This document shows positions 6,560-12,533 of a stretch of DNA of 12,533 bases, piece by piece. The notes under the pieces are model-generated. The model worked only from the letters and a program-made list of their open reading frames with translations, did no database searches and was not told the origin of the DNA. Both the position numbers and the translations under genes were made by a program. This stretch comes from Rhodoferax sp. (GTDB taxonomy: Bacteria > Pseudomonadota > Gammaproteobacteria > Burkholderiales > Burkholderiaceae_C). The stretch covers positions 1 to 12,533 of the forward strand of contig VERU01000028.1 of the NCBI GenBank assembly GCA_018882485.1, written 5' to 3'. How positions within the stretch are numbered: position 1 is the first letter of the stretch; each line of letters starts with the position of its first letter.

Positions 6560-8797
6560 ATGGCGGAACGTTCCTTTGCAGCGGAAGTCCGGCAGCTGCG
6601 TGCCGAACCCGGCACGGTATTCCGCGGTGAAGGCATCCTGGCCGTCACCAAGGCCCTGCTGGAGTGCGGTGTCGGCTACGTGGCGGGCTACCAGGGCTCG
6701 CCCATCTCGCACCTCATGGACGTGCTGTCCGATGCCCAGCCCATTCTGCAGGAACTGGGGGTGCATTTCGAGGCCAGCGCCAGCGAGGCGACGGCCGCAG
6801 CGACGCTGTCGGCCTCGGTGATGTATCCGATTCGCGGCGCGGTGACCTGGAAGTCGACGGTGGGAACCAACGTCGCATCGGATGCCCTGGCCAACCTCGC
6901 GTCCGGCGGGGTGACCGGCGGCACCCTGATCGTCATCGGTGAGGACTACGGGGAAGGCTCCTCCATCATGCAGGAGCGCAGCCACGCCTTCGCGATGAAG
7001 TCGCAGATCTGGCTGCTCGATCCCCGTCCCAACCTGCCGGCCATCGTGCAGGCCGTGCATGACGGCTTCGAACTGTCCGAGGCCAGCCGCACGCCGGTGA
7101 TGCTGGAATTGCGGGTCCGGTCCTGCCACCTGCACGGCAGCTTCGTCACCCGCCCCAACCGCAGGCCCGAGTTCACCTTGCGCGAGGCCCTGGAATCGCC
7201 GCTGCGCGACACCAGCCGCATCGTGCTGCCCCCGGCCAGCTATCTGCACGAGCAGGAGAAGGTGCTCGACCGCTGGCCGGCGGCCGTGCGCTTCATCGAG
7301 GAGCGCGGGCTCAATGAGTTCTTCGATGGCGACATCCGGGAACTGGGCATCGTGCTGCTCGGGGGGCTTTACAACAACGTGCTGCGTGCGCTGATGGGTC
7401 ATGGCATGGCCGACCTCTTCGGTCAGACCCGCATTCCGCTGTACGTCATGAACGTGGCGTACCCGGTGGTCGATACCGAATTGCAGCGGTTCTGTGCCGG
7501 CAAGACCGCGGTACTGGTGGTCGAGGAAGGGCAGCCCGATTTCCATGAGCAGGCGATCCACGCGGTGCTGGGCCGGGCCGGTCTGCGCACCACGGTGCAT
7601 GGCAAGGATCTGCTGGTCCGGGCGGGGGAATACACCGTCGCCGAACTCAGGCGGGGCATCGGTGCGTTCCTGCAGCGCTACCGGCCGTCGGCCGTGGCGC
7701 CCGAGCGGGCGCTGGGCCTGCCGCAGCGCCCGGCGCCGAAACCGGTGGCGGCGCGTCTGCCGGTGACGTCGGCCGAAGCGGCCGCTGCGGCTGCCGCGCC
7801 CATGCGGCGGGGAGCGCCCGAGCTGGCCGCCGTCGTGCCCGCCCGCCCGCCCGGCTTCTGTGTCGGCTGTCCGGAGCGGCCGATCTTCTCGGCCCTGACC
7901 CTGGTCCAGCAGCAGCTCGGCATGCGCCACATCGCGGGCGACATTGGCTGCCATCTTTTCGCAGCGATGCCGCCGTTTCACCTGGGCGCCACCACCATGG
8001 GTTACGGCCTGGGCGCCTCCAGCGCCTCGGCGCTCAACGTGGCGTCTTCCAAGCGATCGATTGCCATCATGGGCGATGGCGGCTTCTGGCACAACGGTCT
8101 GGCCAGTGGTATCGGCAACGCGGTGTTCAATCAGGCCGACGGCGTGATCGTGGTCGTCGACAACCACTACACGGCGGCCACGGGCGGCCAGGATCTGTTG
8201 TCCTCACGGGCCGACAACCCCAGCCGCAGCACCCGCCATGCCATCGAGGCCGCCGTGCGTGGCGTCGGCGTCGAATGGGTGCGCACCGTGGATCGCACGT
8301 ATGACGTGGCCCGCATGCAGGCCACCCTGCACGAGGCCCTGACCACCGGTCATCGGGGCCCCAAGGTGGTGATTGCGCAGAGCGAGTGCATGCTGAACCG
8401 GCAGCGCCGCGAGCGACCCCGCCTGGCCGAGGCGCTGCGTCAGGGCCAGCGTGTCGTGAAGGAAAAATTCGGCGTCGATGCCGCGGTGTGCAGCGGTGAC
8501 CATGCCTGCATGCGGCTTTCCGGCTGTCCTTCGCTGACCCTGCGGCCCAGCGGCGACCCGCTCAAGCCCGATCCCGTCGCGCAGGTCGACGACAGCTGCG
8601 TGGCCTGCGGTCATTGCGGCGAGGTGGCCGAGGCCGCCGTGCTGTGTCCCTCGTTCTACCGCATCGAGTGGGTTCGCCATCCGACGCGTCGCGAGCGTCT
8701 GTTCGACCGATGGCGCGGACGGCTGCTGGCCTGGCTGCAGGGGCGTCAGCAGCGGGCTCTGACACACCGTGCCCTGTATCCGGGCGTGTCCGGATGA
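6560..8797 (+). CDS. iorA: Indolepyruvate:ferredoxin oxidoreductase-like alpha subunit (thiamine diphosphate, Fe-S)
   Basis: Predicted large subunit of a 2-oxoacid oxidoreductase, 745 residues, COG4231-like. It would oxidatively decarboxylate an aryl-2-oxoacid, usually to an acyl-CoA, passing electrons through Fe-S clusters. The ATG at 6560 follows GGAGG (6547-6551) by 8 bases. The pyrimidine-type region starts at about residue 20 (FRGEGILAVTKALLE and YQGSPISHLMD). A middle domain (about 255-375) is followed by an Ala/Pro-rich linker (376-430). The thiamine diphosphate region begins with FCVGCPERP (433-441) and contains GDIGCH and the GDG(505-507)...VVDN(532-535) motif. The C-terminal Fe-S region has Cys644, 650 and 656, then CVACGHC (680-686) and CP at 696. 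The gap of nine residues before the last cysteine is longer than in classical ferredoxin motifs. The beta gene start overlaps its stop. The 2-oxoacid substrate is not determined; the symbol reflects homology only. Confidence 0.88.
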   Translation: MAERSFAAEVRQLRAEPGTVFRGEGILAVTKALLECGVGYVAGYQGSPISHLMDVLSDAQPILQELGVHFEASASEATAAATLSASVMYPIRGAVTWKSTVGTNVASDALANLASGGVTGGTLIVIGEDYGEGSSIMQERSHAFAMKSQIWLLDPRPNLPAIVQAVHDGFELSEASRTPVMLELRVRSCHLHGSFVTRPNRRPEFTLREALESPLRDTSRIVLPPASYLHEQEKVLDRWPAAVRFIEERGLNEFFDGDIRELGIVLLGGLYNNVLRALMGHGMADLFGQTRIPLYVMNVAYPVVDTELQRFCAGKTAVLVVEEGQPDFHEQAIHAVLGRAGLRTTVHGKDLLVRAGEYTVAELRRGIGAFLQRYRPSAVAPERALGLPQRPAPKPVAARLPVTSAEAAAAAAAPMRRGAPELAAVVPARPPGFCVGCPERPIFSALTLVQQQLGMRHIAGDIGCHLFAAMPPFHLGATTMGYGLGASSASALNVASSKRSIAIMGDGGFWHNGLASGIGNAVFNQADGVIVVVDNHYTAATGGQDLLSSRADNPSRSTRHAIEAAVRGVGVEWVRTVDRTYDVARMQATLHEALTTGHRGPKVVIAQSECMLNRQRRERPRLAEALRQGQRVVKEKFGVDAAVCSGDHACMRLSGCPSLTLRPSGDPLKPDPVAQVDDSCVACGHCGEVAEAAVLCPSFYRIEWVRHPTRRERLFDRWRGRLLAWLQGRQQRALTHRALYPGVSG

Positions 8798-10395
8798 TGG
8801 CGAACGACCCTTCCGTGGCGAGTGAGCGCCGCCTTGGCGACGATCCGGCACGTCCGGTCACACTGGCCATTCTCGCGCTCGGCGGCCAGGGTGGGGGTGT
8901 GCTGGTCGACTGGATCATCGACCTCGCGCAGAGCAATGGCTATCTGGCCCAGGCGACCTCGGTGGCGGGAGTCGCACAGCGCACCGGAGCCACCATCTAC
9001 TACCTCGAACTGTTCGCCCTGCGTCATGTCCAGGCCCGTGGCGGCACGCTGCCGGTGCTGGCGCAGATGGCGGTTCCCGGCGAGGTGGATATCGTCATCG
9101 CCTCCGAGCTGATGGAGGCCGGCCGCGCGATGCAGCGGGGCCTCGTCACGCCGACGCGAACGACCCTGATCGCATCGTCCCACCGGGATTACGCCACGCT
9201 CGAGAAGGTGGTGCCCGGCAATGGCATCGGCGATGCCCAGGCCGTGCTGGAGGCGGGTGGCCGCCATGCGCGTCGTTTTCTGCATGCTGACCTGCAGGCG
9301 CTGGCACGTCGGCATGGCAGTCAGTTGTCGGCCACCCTGTTCGGCGCTCTGGCGGGTTGCGGTGAACTGCCCTTCGAGGCGTCCGACTTCGAGGCCACGC
9401 TGCGGCGCAGCGGTATCGGCGGCGAGGCCACCCTGCGTGCCTGGCGTGACGCCTCCCAGGCCATGCGCCAGCCTCGGCTCCCGCCTGGGTCTGCGACGGA
9501 GCCCATGGCCGCGGAGCCCCCGTCCCTGCCGGCCCGTGCGGCCAGTCCGGCGGTCGAGCCCCTGCGCCAGCGTATCGTGAGCGAATTCGACCCTTCCGCT
9601 CATGCCATGCTGGGTGCCGGCCTGCAGCGTGTCCTGGAGTTCCAGGACATCGCTTACGGTGGCGAATACCTCGACCGGGTGGCGGAACTGCAGCGTCGGC
9701 TGCGGGCCTGCGGCGGTTCCGACCTGGCCCGGCCTTTCATGGCGGAGGCCGCCCGCTGGGTGGCCGTGGCCATGGCCTACGACGATGTCATCCGCGTGGC
9801 CGATCTGAAAACCCGGCTGGACCGTACCCAGCGCATCCGCGCGGAGGTCGATGCGCAGGCCGACTCGGTGGTGGGCGTGGTGGATTTTTTCCATCCCCGG
9901 CTGCAGGAAGTGCTCGGTCTGCTGCCGCCGGCTCTGGCCGAGCGGGTGGATCGACTCCCGCCCCTGCGCCGGTGGCTGATGCGCCGGTTCGAGCGGGGGC
10001 GGCGGATCCGATCGCACAGCCTGGGCGGCTATCTGCTGCTGCGCCTGGTGGCGGGCTTGCGGCCATGGCGTCGCCGCAGTCGGCGCCATGCCGCGGAGAT
10101 GGCGCATCTGACGCACTGGCTGGACACCGTCATGCGCGTGCTGGACGCCGACCCGTTGCTGGCCCTAGAGCTGCTGCGTTGCCGGCGACTGGTCAAGGGG
10201 TACAGCGATACCCATGCGCGTGGACAATCGCGCTTTGATCGCCTGGTCCGGGCGGCCGAGCGCCTGCAGGGTCGGGCGGACGCCGCAGCGGCCCTGGCCT
10301 CGCTGCGGGCGGCTGCATTGGCCGACCCTCTGGGCGCCCAGTTGCAGCAGCGCTGGGATGCGCTGCACCTGGGTGCCGACGCACTCCCTTCCTGA
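8794..10395 (+). CDS. iorB: Indolepyruvate:ferredoxin oxidoreductase-like beta subunit with C-terminal DUF6537-like region
   Basis: Predicted gamma-type domain subunit partnering the alpha protein, 533 residues from the ATG at 8794. That ATG overlaps the TGA of the alpha gene (ATGA), which points to translational coupling; a second ATG follows immediately at 8797. Residues 22-200 are the pyruvate ferredoxin/flavodoxin oxidoreductase catalytic domain, with the glycine motif ALGGQGGG (28-35), TSVAGVAQRTGAT (55-67) and a VDIVIASE segment. A Pro/Ala-rich linker (about 225-255) leads to a long C-terminal region (about 258-530) ending with VKGYSDTHARG (467-477), resembling the DUF6537 part of large fused indolepyruvate oxidoreductases. 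Classical IorB is only about 200 residues, so this is an extended type. It has no ferredoxin cluster of its own. The function follows the alpha subunit. Confidence 0.87.
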   Translation: MMANDPSVASERRLGDDPARPVTLAILALGGQGGGVLVDWIIDLAQSNGYLAQATSVAGVAQRTGATIYYLELFALRHVQARGGTLPVLAQMAVPGEVDIVIASELMEAGRAMQRGLVTPTRTTLIASSHRDYATLEKVVPGNGIGDAQAVLEAGGRHARRFLHADLQALARRHGSQLSATLFGALAGCGELPFEASDFEATLRRSGIGGEATLRAWRDASQAMRQPRLPPGSATEPMAAEPPSLPARAASPAVEPLRQRIVSEFDPSAHAMLGAGLQRVLEFQDIAYGGEYLDRVAELQRRLRACGGSDLARPFMAEAARWVAVAMAYDDVIRVADLKTRLDRTQRIRAEVDAQADSVVGVVDFFHPRLQEVLGLLPPALAERVDRLPPLRRWLMRRFERGRRIRSHSLGGYLLLRLVAGLRPWRRRSRRHAAEMAHLTHWLDTVMRVLDADPLLALELLRCRRLVKGYSDTHARGQSRFDRLVRAAERLQGRADAAAALASLRAAALADPLGAQLQQRWDALHLGADALPS

Positions 10396-10405
10396 AGGAT
10401 TCCCG

Positions 10406-11866
10406 ATGAGCCGTGAACAACTGCTGGAACGCACGGCCGCCTGGTTCGATGCCGGCGGCCTGTTGCAGGAAATGCGTCGCCGCGTCGCGATCGCGAGCGC
10501 CAGCGACAACCAGCCTGCCGCGGGTGTGCTGGAGGCGTACCTGAGCCAGGAGATGCGGCCCCAGCTCGAAGCCCTGGACTTCGAGTGCAGTGTGCTGCCC
10601 AACCCGGTGCCCGGCAATGGCCCGATGCTGATCGCCCGGCGCATCGAGGATCCGGCGCTGCCCACGGTGCTGAGTTACGGCCACGGCGATACGGTGAGCG
10701 GCCAGGATGCATCCTGGCGAGCCGGGTTGTCGCCCTGGACGTTGACGGTGGAGGGGGATCGTTGGTACGGGCGAGGCACCGCCGACAACAAGGGCCAGCA
10801 CAGCATCAACCTGGCGGCCCTGCGTCAGGTGGTCGCGGCGCGGGGTGGGCGGCTGGGCTACAACGTGACGCTGCTGCTGGAGATGGGTGAGGAAACCGGC
10901 AGCCCCGGCCTGCGGGAGGTCTGTGCCCAGCAGCGTGACCTGCTCCGGGCCGATGTGTTCATCGCATCGGATGGTCCACGGGTCCATGCGCAGCGCCCGA
11001 CACTGTTCATGGGCTCGCGCGGCATCGTCAACTTCGCGCTGCGCCTGAAGTACCGCGACCGGGCCTTCCACTCCGGCAACTGGGGCGGAGTCCTCGCCAA
11101 CCCGGGGATCGTGATGGCCCATGCGCTGGCCACCCTGACCGACGCACGGGGGCGAATCCGGGTAGAGGGCCTGCGGCCCCGACCGCCCGAAGCGGCCGTG
11201 CGCCAGGCTTTGCAGGGGGTCGAGATCGGCGGTGACGCGGATGACCCGGCCATCGATCCGGCCTGGGGCGAGCCGGGTCTGTCGGCGGCCGAGCGGCTGA
11301 TGGCCTGGAACACGCTGGAGGTCCTGGCACTGGGCTGCGGCTCGCCGGAGCGTCCGATCAACGCCATTCCAGCCTCGGCGATCGCGCACTGCCAGCTGCG
11401 CTTCGTGCCGGGTACACCCTGGCAGGACCTGCAGGGCATCGTGCAGCGGCACCTGGAGTCGCACGGTTTTCCCGACATCGCGGTCGAGGTGCTCGCCGCC
11501 ACCCCGGCCACGCGACTGGGCATGCACAGCCCCTGGATCGAATGGCTGTGCGACTCGGCGCAGCGCAGCGTCGGCAAGCGCCCCACCGTGCTGCCCAACC
11601 TGGCCGGTTCACTGCCGAATGATGCCTTTGCCGAGATCCTGGGCCTGCCGACCCTGTGGTTGCCGCATTCCTACCCGGCCTGTGCCCAGCATGCGCCCAA
11701 CGAACACCTGCTCGCCAGCGTGGCCCGGGAAGGCCTGCTGCTCATGGCGGGCGTGTTCTGGGATCTGGGTGAGCCACGGCATGCCCCCTGGTCGGCCGGC
11801 GGTGAGGCCCGGTCGGTGCCGTCCGCCGAGACGGCTCTCAGATCGACAGTTCGGCCGGCAGCGTGA
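10406..11866 (+). CDS. M20-family metallohydrolase (deacylase/peptidase)
   Basis: Predicted cytoplasmic dizinc amidohydrolase of 486 residues, related to acetylornithine deacetylase, succinyl-diaminopimelate desuccinylase and M20 dipeptidases. The ATG at 10406 follows AAGGA (10395-10399), which overlaps the stop of the beta-subunit gene, so coupled translation is likely. All expected active-site residues are present: GHGDT (His93 metal, Asp95 catalytic), GTADNKG (Asp127 bridging metal), GEETGS (Glu162 catalytic base, Glu163 metal), SDGP (Asp189 metal) and QHAPNEH (His429 metal). The lid/dimerisation domain lies at about 206-330, with the FHSGNWGG motif. It is the last gene of the operon and converges with the bicupin gene, overlapping it by 29 bp. 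In this context it may release an acyl group or amino acid from an aromatic conjugate, but the substrate cannot be read from the sequence. Confidence 0.9.
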   Translation: MSREQLLERTAAWFDAGGLLQEMRRRVAIASASDNQPAAGVLEAYLSQEMRPQLEALDFECSVLPNPVPGNGPMLIARRIEDPALPTVLSYGHGDTVSGQDASWRAGLSPWTLTVEGDRWYGRGTADNKGQHSINLAALRQVVAARGGRLGYNVTLLLEMGEETGSPGLREVCAQQRDLLRADVFIASDGPRVHAQRPTLFMGSRGIVNFALRLKYRDRAFHSGNWGGVLANPGIVMAHALATLTDARGRIRVEGLRPRPPEAAVRQALQGVEIGGDADDPAIDPAWGEPGLSAAERLMAWNTLEVLALGCGSPERPINAIPASAIAHCQLRFVPGTPWQDLQGIVQRHLESHGFPDIAVEVLAATPATRLGMHSPWIEWLCDSAQRSVGKRPTVLPNLAGSLPNDAFAEILGLPTLWLPHSYPACAQHAPNEHLLASVAREGLLLMAGVFWDLGEPRHAPWSAGGEARSVPSAETALRSTVRPAA

Positions 11867-12533
11867 CCTCGAGCAGCCGCAGGTCGGCGCTGGGCGTGGT
11901 CAGCGTGTAGGGCATGGCGTCGGGGATGGCGATGCTGTCGTCGGCGCCCAGCCGGTGTGACTGGCCGCCGATCTCGATGCCGATGCTGCCTTCGAGCACG
12001 AAGTAATAGCAGAATTCGCTGGCATGGGCCTGCGTGCGTTGCTGCGCCGTCGGTGTCGGCCGCACCACCCGCACGCCGGCCAGTCCGGCGGTGGCCGATC
12101 CGATGCCGGTATCCTGGACCTCGAAGCCGGTGATGCGCCAGTCCGACCAGGGCGCCTGCGCGGCCTGGTGGAACACGAAACGCTGGCCATCCCACAGGTG
12201 CCCGGCCGGCAGTGCCGGGCCGGGCAGTTCCCGCGTCCGGTCACCGATGGTGATGTGCTCGGCCGGCGTGCAGATCTCCACCACCTCGGCCCCGGCCGAG
12301 CTTTCCAGCACCCGGTGACGGATCCGGGGCGGTTGCAACACGCAGTCACCGGCCCGCATCACCAGCGGCTCGCCCTGGCCCTCGTAGGCCACCCGCACCC
12401 AGCCCTTGCGGCAGAAGATCATCTGGAAGCGGATCTTGTGGTAGTGCACATAGTCGCCCACCGGGCCGCCTTCGAGGATTCGGATCTGCGAGGCGATGAA
12501 GGCGCCTCCGAGCCGGCCCGGCAGCGTGTCGCG
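11838..12533 (-). CDS. Bicupin protein, 5' end outside window
   Basis: The frame is open from the right window edge to the TGA at 11838-11840, giving 231 residues of a longer protein. A GTG at 12461 could be read as a start, but the 24 codons before it (such as GAFIASQIRILEGGP) look like protein continuous with the cupin fold, so the true start lies beyond 12533. Counting from the edge, cupin 1 has HYH (30-32), Gln37 where the usual ligand is Glu, and PPRIRH with His73. Cupin 2 (about 150-231) has His170 and Glu173, but Tyr209 where a final His is expected, so it probably lacks a full metal site. Bicupins include dioxygenases, decarboxylases and non-enzymatic proteins; no specific function is assigned. 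It converges on the M20 gene, so it belongs to a separate transcript, perhaps part of the same locus. Confidence 0.8.
   Translation of the reverse strand, partial: RDTLPGRLGGAFIASQIRILEGGPVGDYVHYHKIRFQMIFCRKGWVRVAYEGQGEPLVMRAGDCVLQPPRIRHRVLESSAGAEVVEICTPAEHITIGDRTRELPGPALPAGHLWDGQRFVFHQAAQAPWSDWRITGFEVQDTGIGSATAGLAGVRVVRPTPTAQQRTQAHASEFCYYFVLEGSIGIEIGGQSHRLGADDSIAIPDAMPYTLTTPSADLRLLEVTLPAELSI

Noticed and set aside
5738..8167. 809-codon minus-strand open frame spanning the cyclase and IorA genes
   Set aside because: It crosses two well-supported genes and their ribosome sites, and its product lacks any family motif.
11838..12461. GTG at 12461 as the start of a 207-residue cupin
   Set aside because: The frame stays open to the window edge, and the upstream codons read as convincing cupin-fold sequence.

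Overview
The window is a high-GC segment, by eye roughly two-thirds G+C. The gene types and protein styles (a beta/gamma-type exodeoxyribonuclease III, sigma-54 and XylS-like control) suggest a beta- or gammaproteobacterium; the genus cannot be read from the sequence. Coding is dense, with no gene-free stretch over 300 bases and no RNA gene, mobile element or CRISPR array seen.

Layout. (1) 1-578: the 3' end of a housekeeping exodeoxyribonuclease III gene. (2) 674-4609: an AcoR-like sigma-54 activator followed by a two-domain flavin monooxygenase. The 177-base gap between them reads like a textbook sigma-54 control region: a perfect 12-bp inverted repeat (candidate enhancer), a full-consensus IHF site, and a -24/-12 promoter, in that order. 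(3) 4631-5593, minus strand: a XylS/AraC-type regulator. The 171-base divergent region holds two TGCG-N6-GGATA direct repeats 21 bp apart, with a TAGACT -10 element 22 bp downstream, very like the XylS-controlled Pm promoter. (4) 5765-11866: a tight four-gene plus-strand operon: a metal-dependent cyclase-family hydrolase, the two subunits of an indolepyruvate:ferredoxin-oxidoreductase-like 2-oxoacid enzyme (start and stop overlapping as ATGA), and an M20 metallohydrolase. (5) 11838-12533, minus strand: a bicupin protein that runs off the right edge and overlaps the M20 gene tail to tail by 29 bp.

How it may work together (inference). The genes look like a catabolic locus for an aromatic, perhaps indolic, compound. 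A flavin monooxygenase could oxygenate the substrate. The cyclase-family enzyme resembles isatin hydrolase and kynurenine formamidase and could open a cyclic amide to an aryl-2-oxoacid. The IorAB-like enzyme could oxidatively decarboxylate that 2-oxoacid; isatin to isatinate to anthranilate is one chemically coherent route. The M20 enzyme could cleave an acyl or amide conjugate, and the bicupin could be an accessory or oxygenase-like protein. No ferredoxin gene, CoA ligase or transporter lies in the window, so the pathway is incomplete here.
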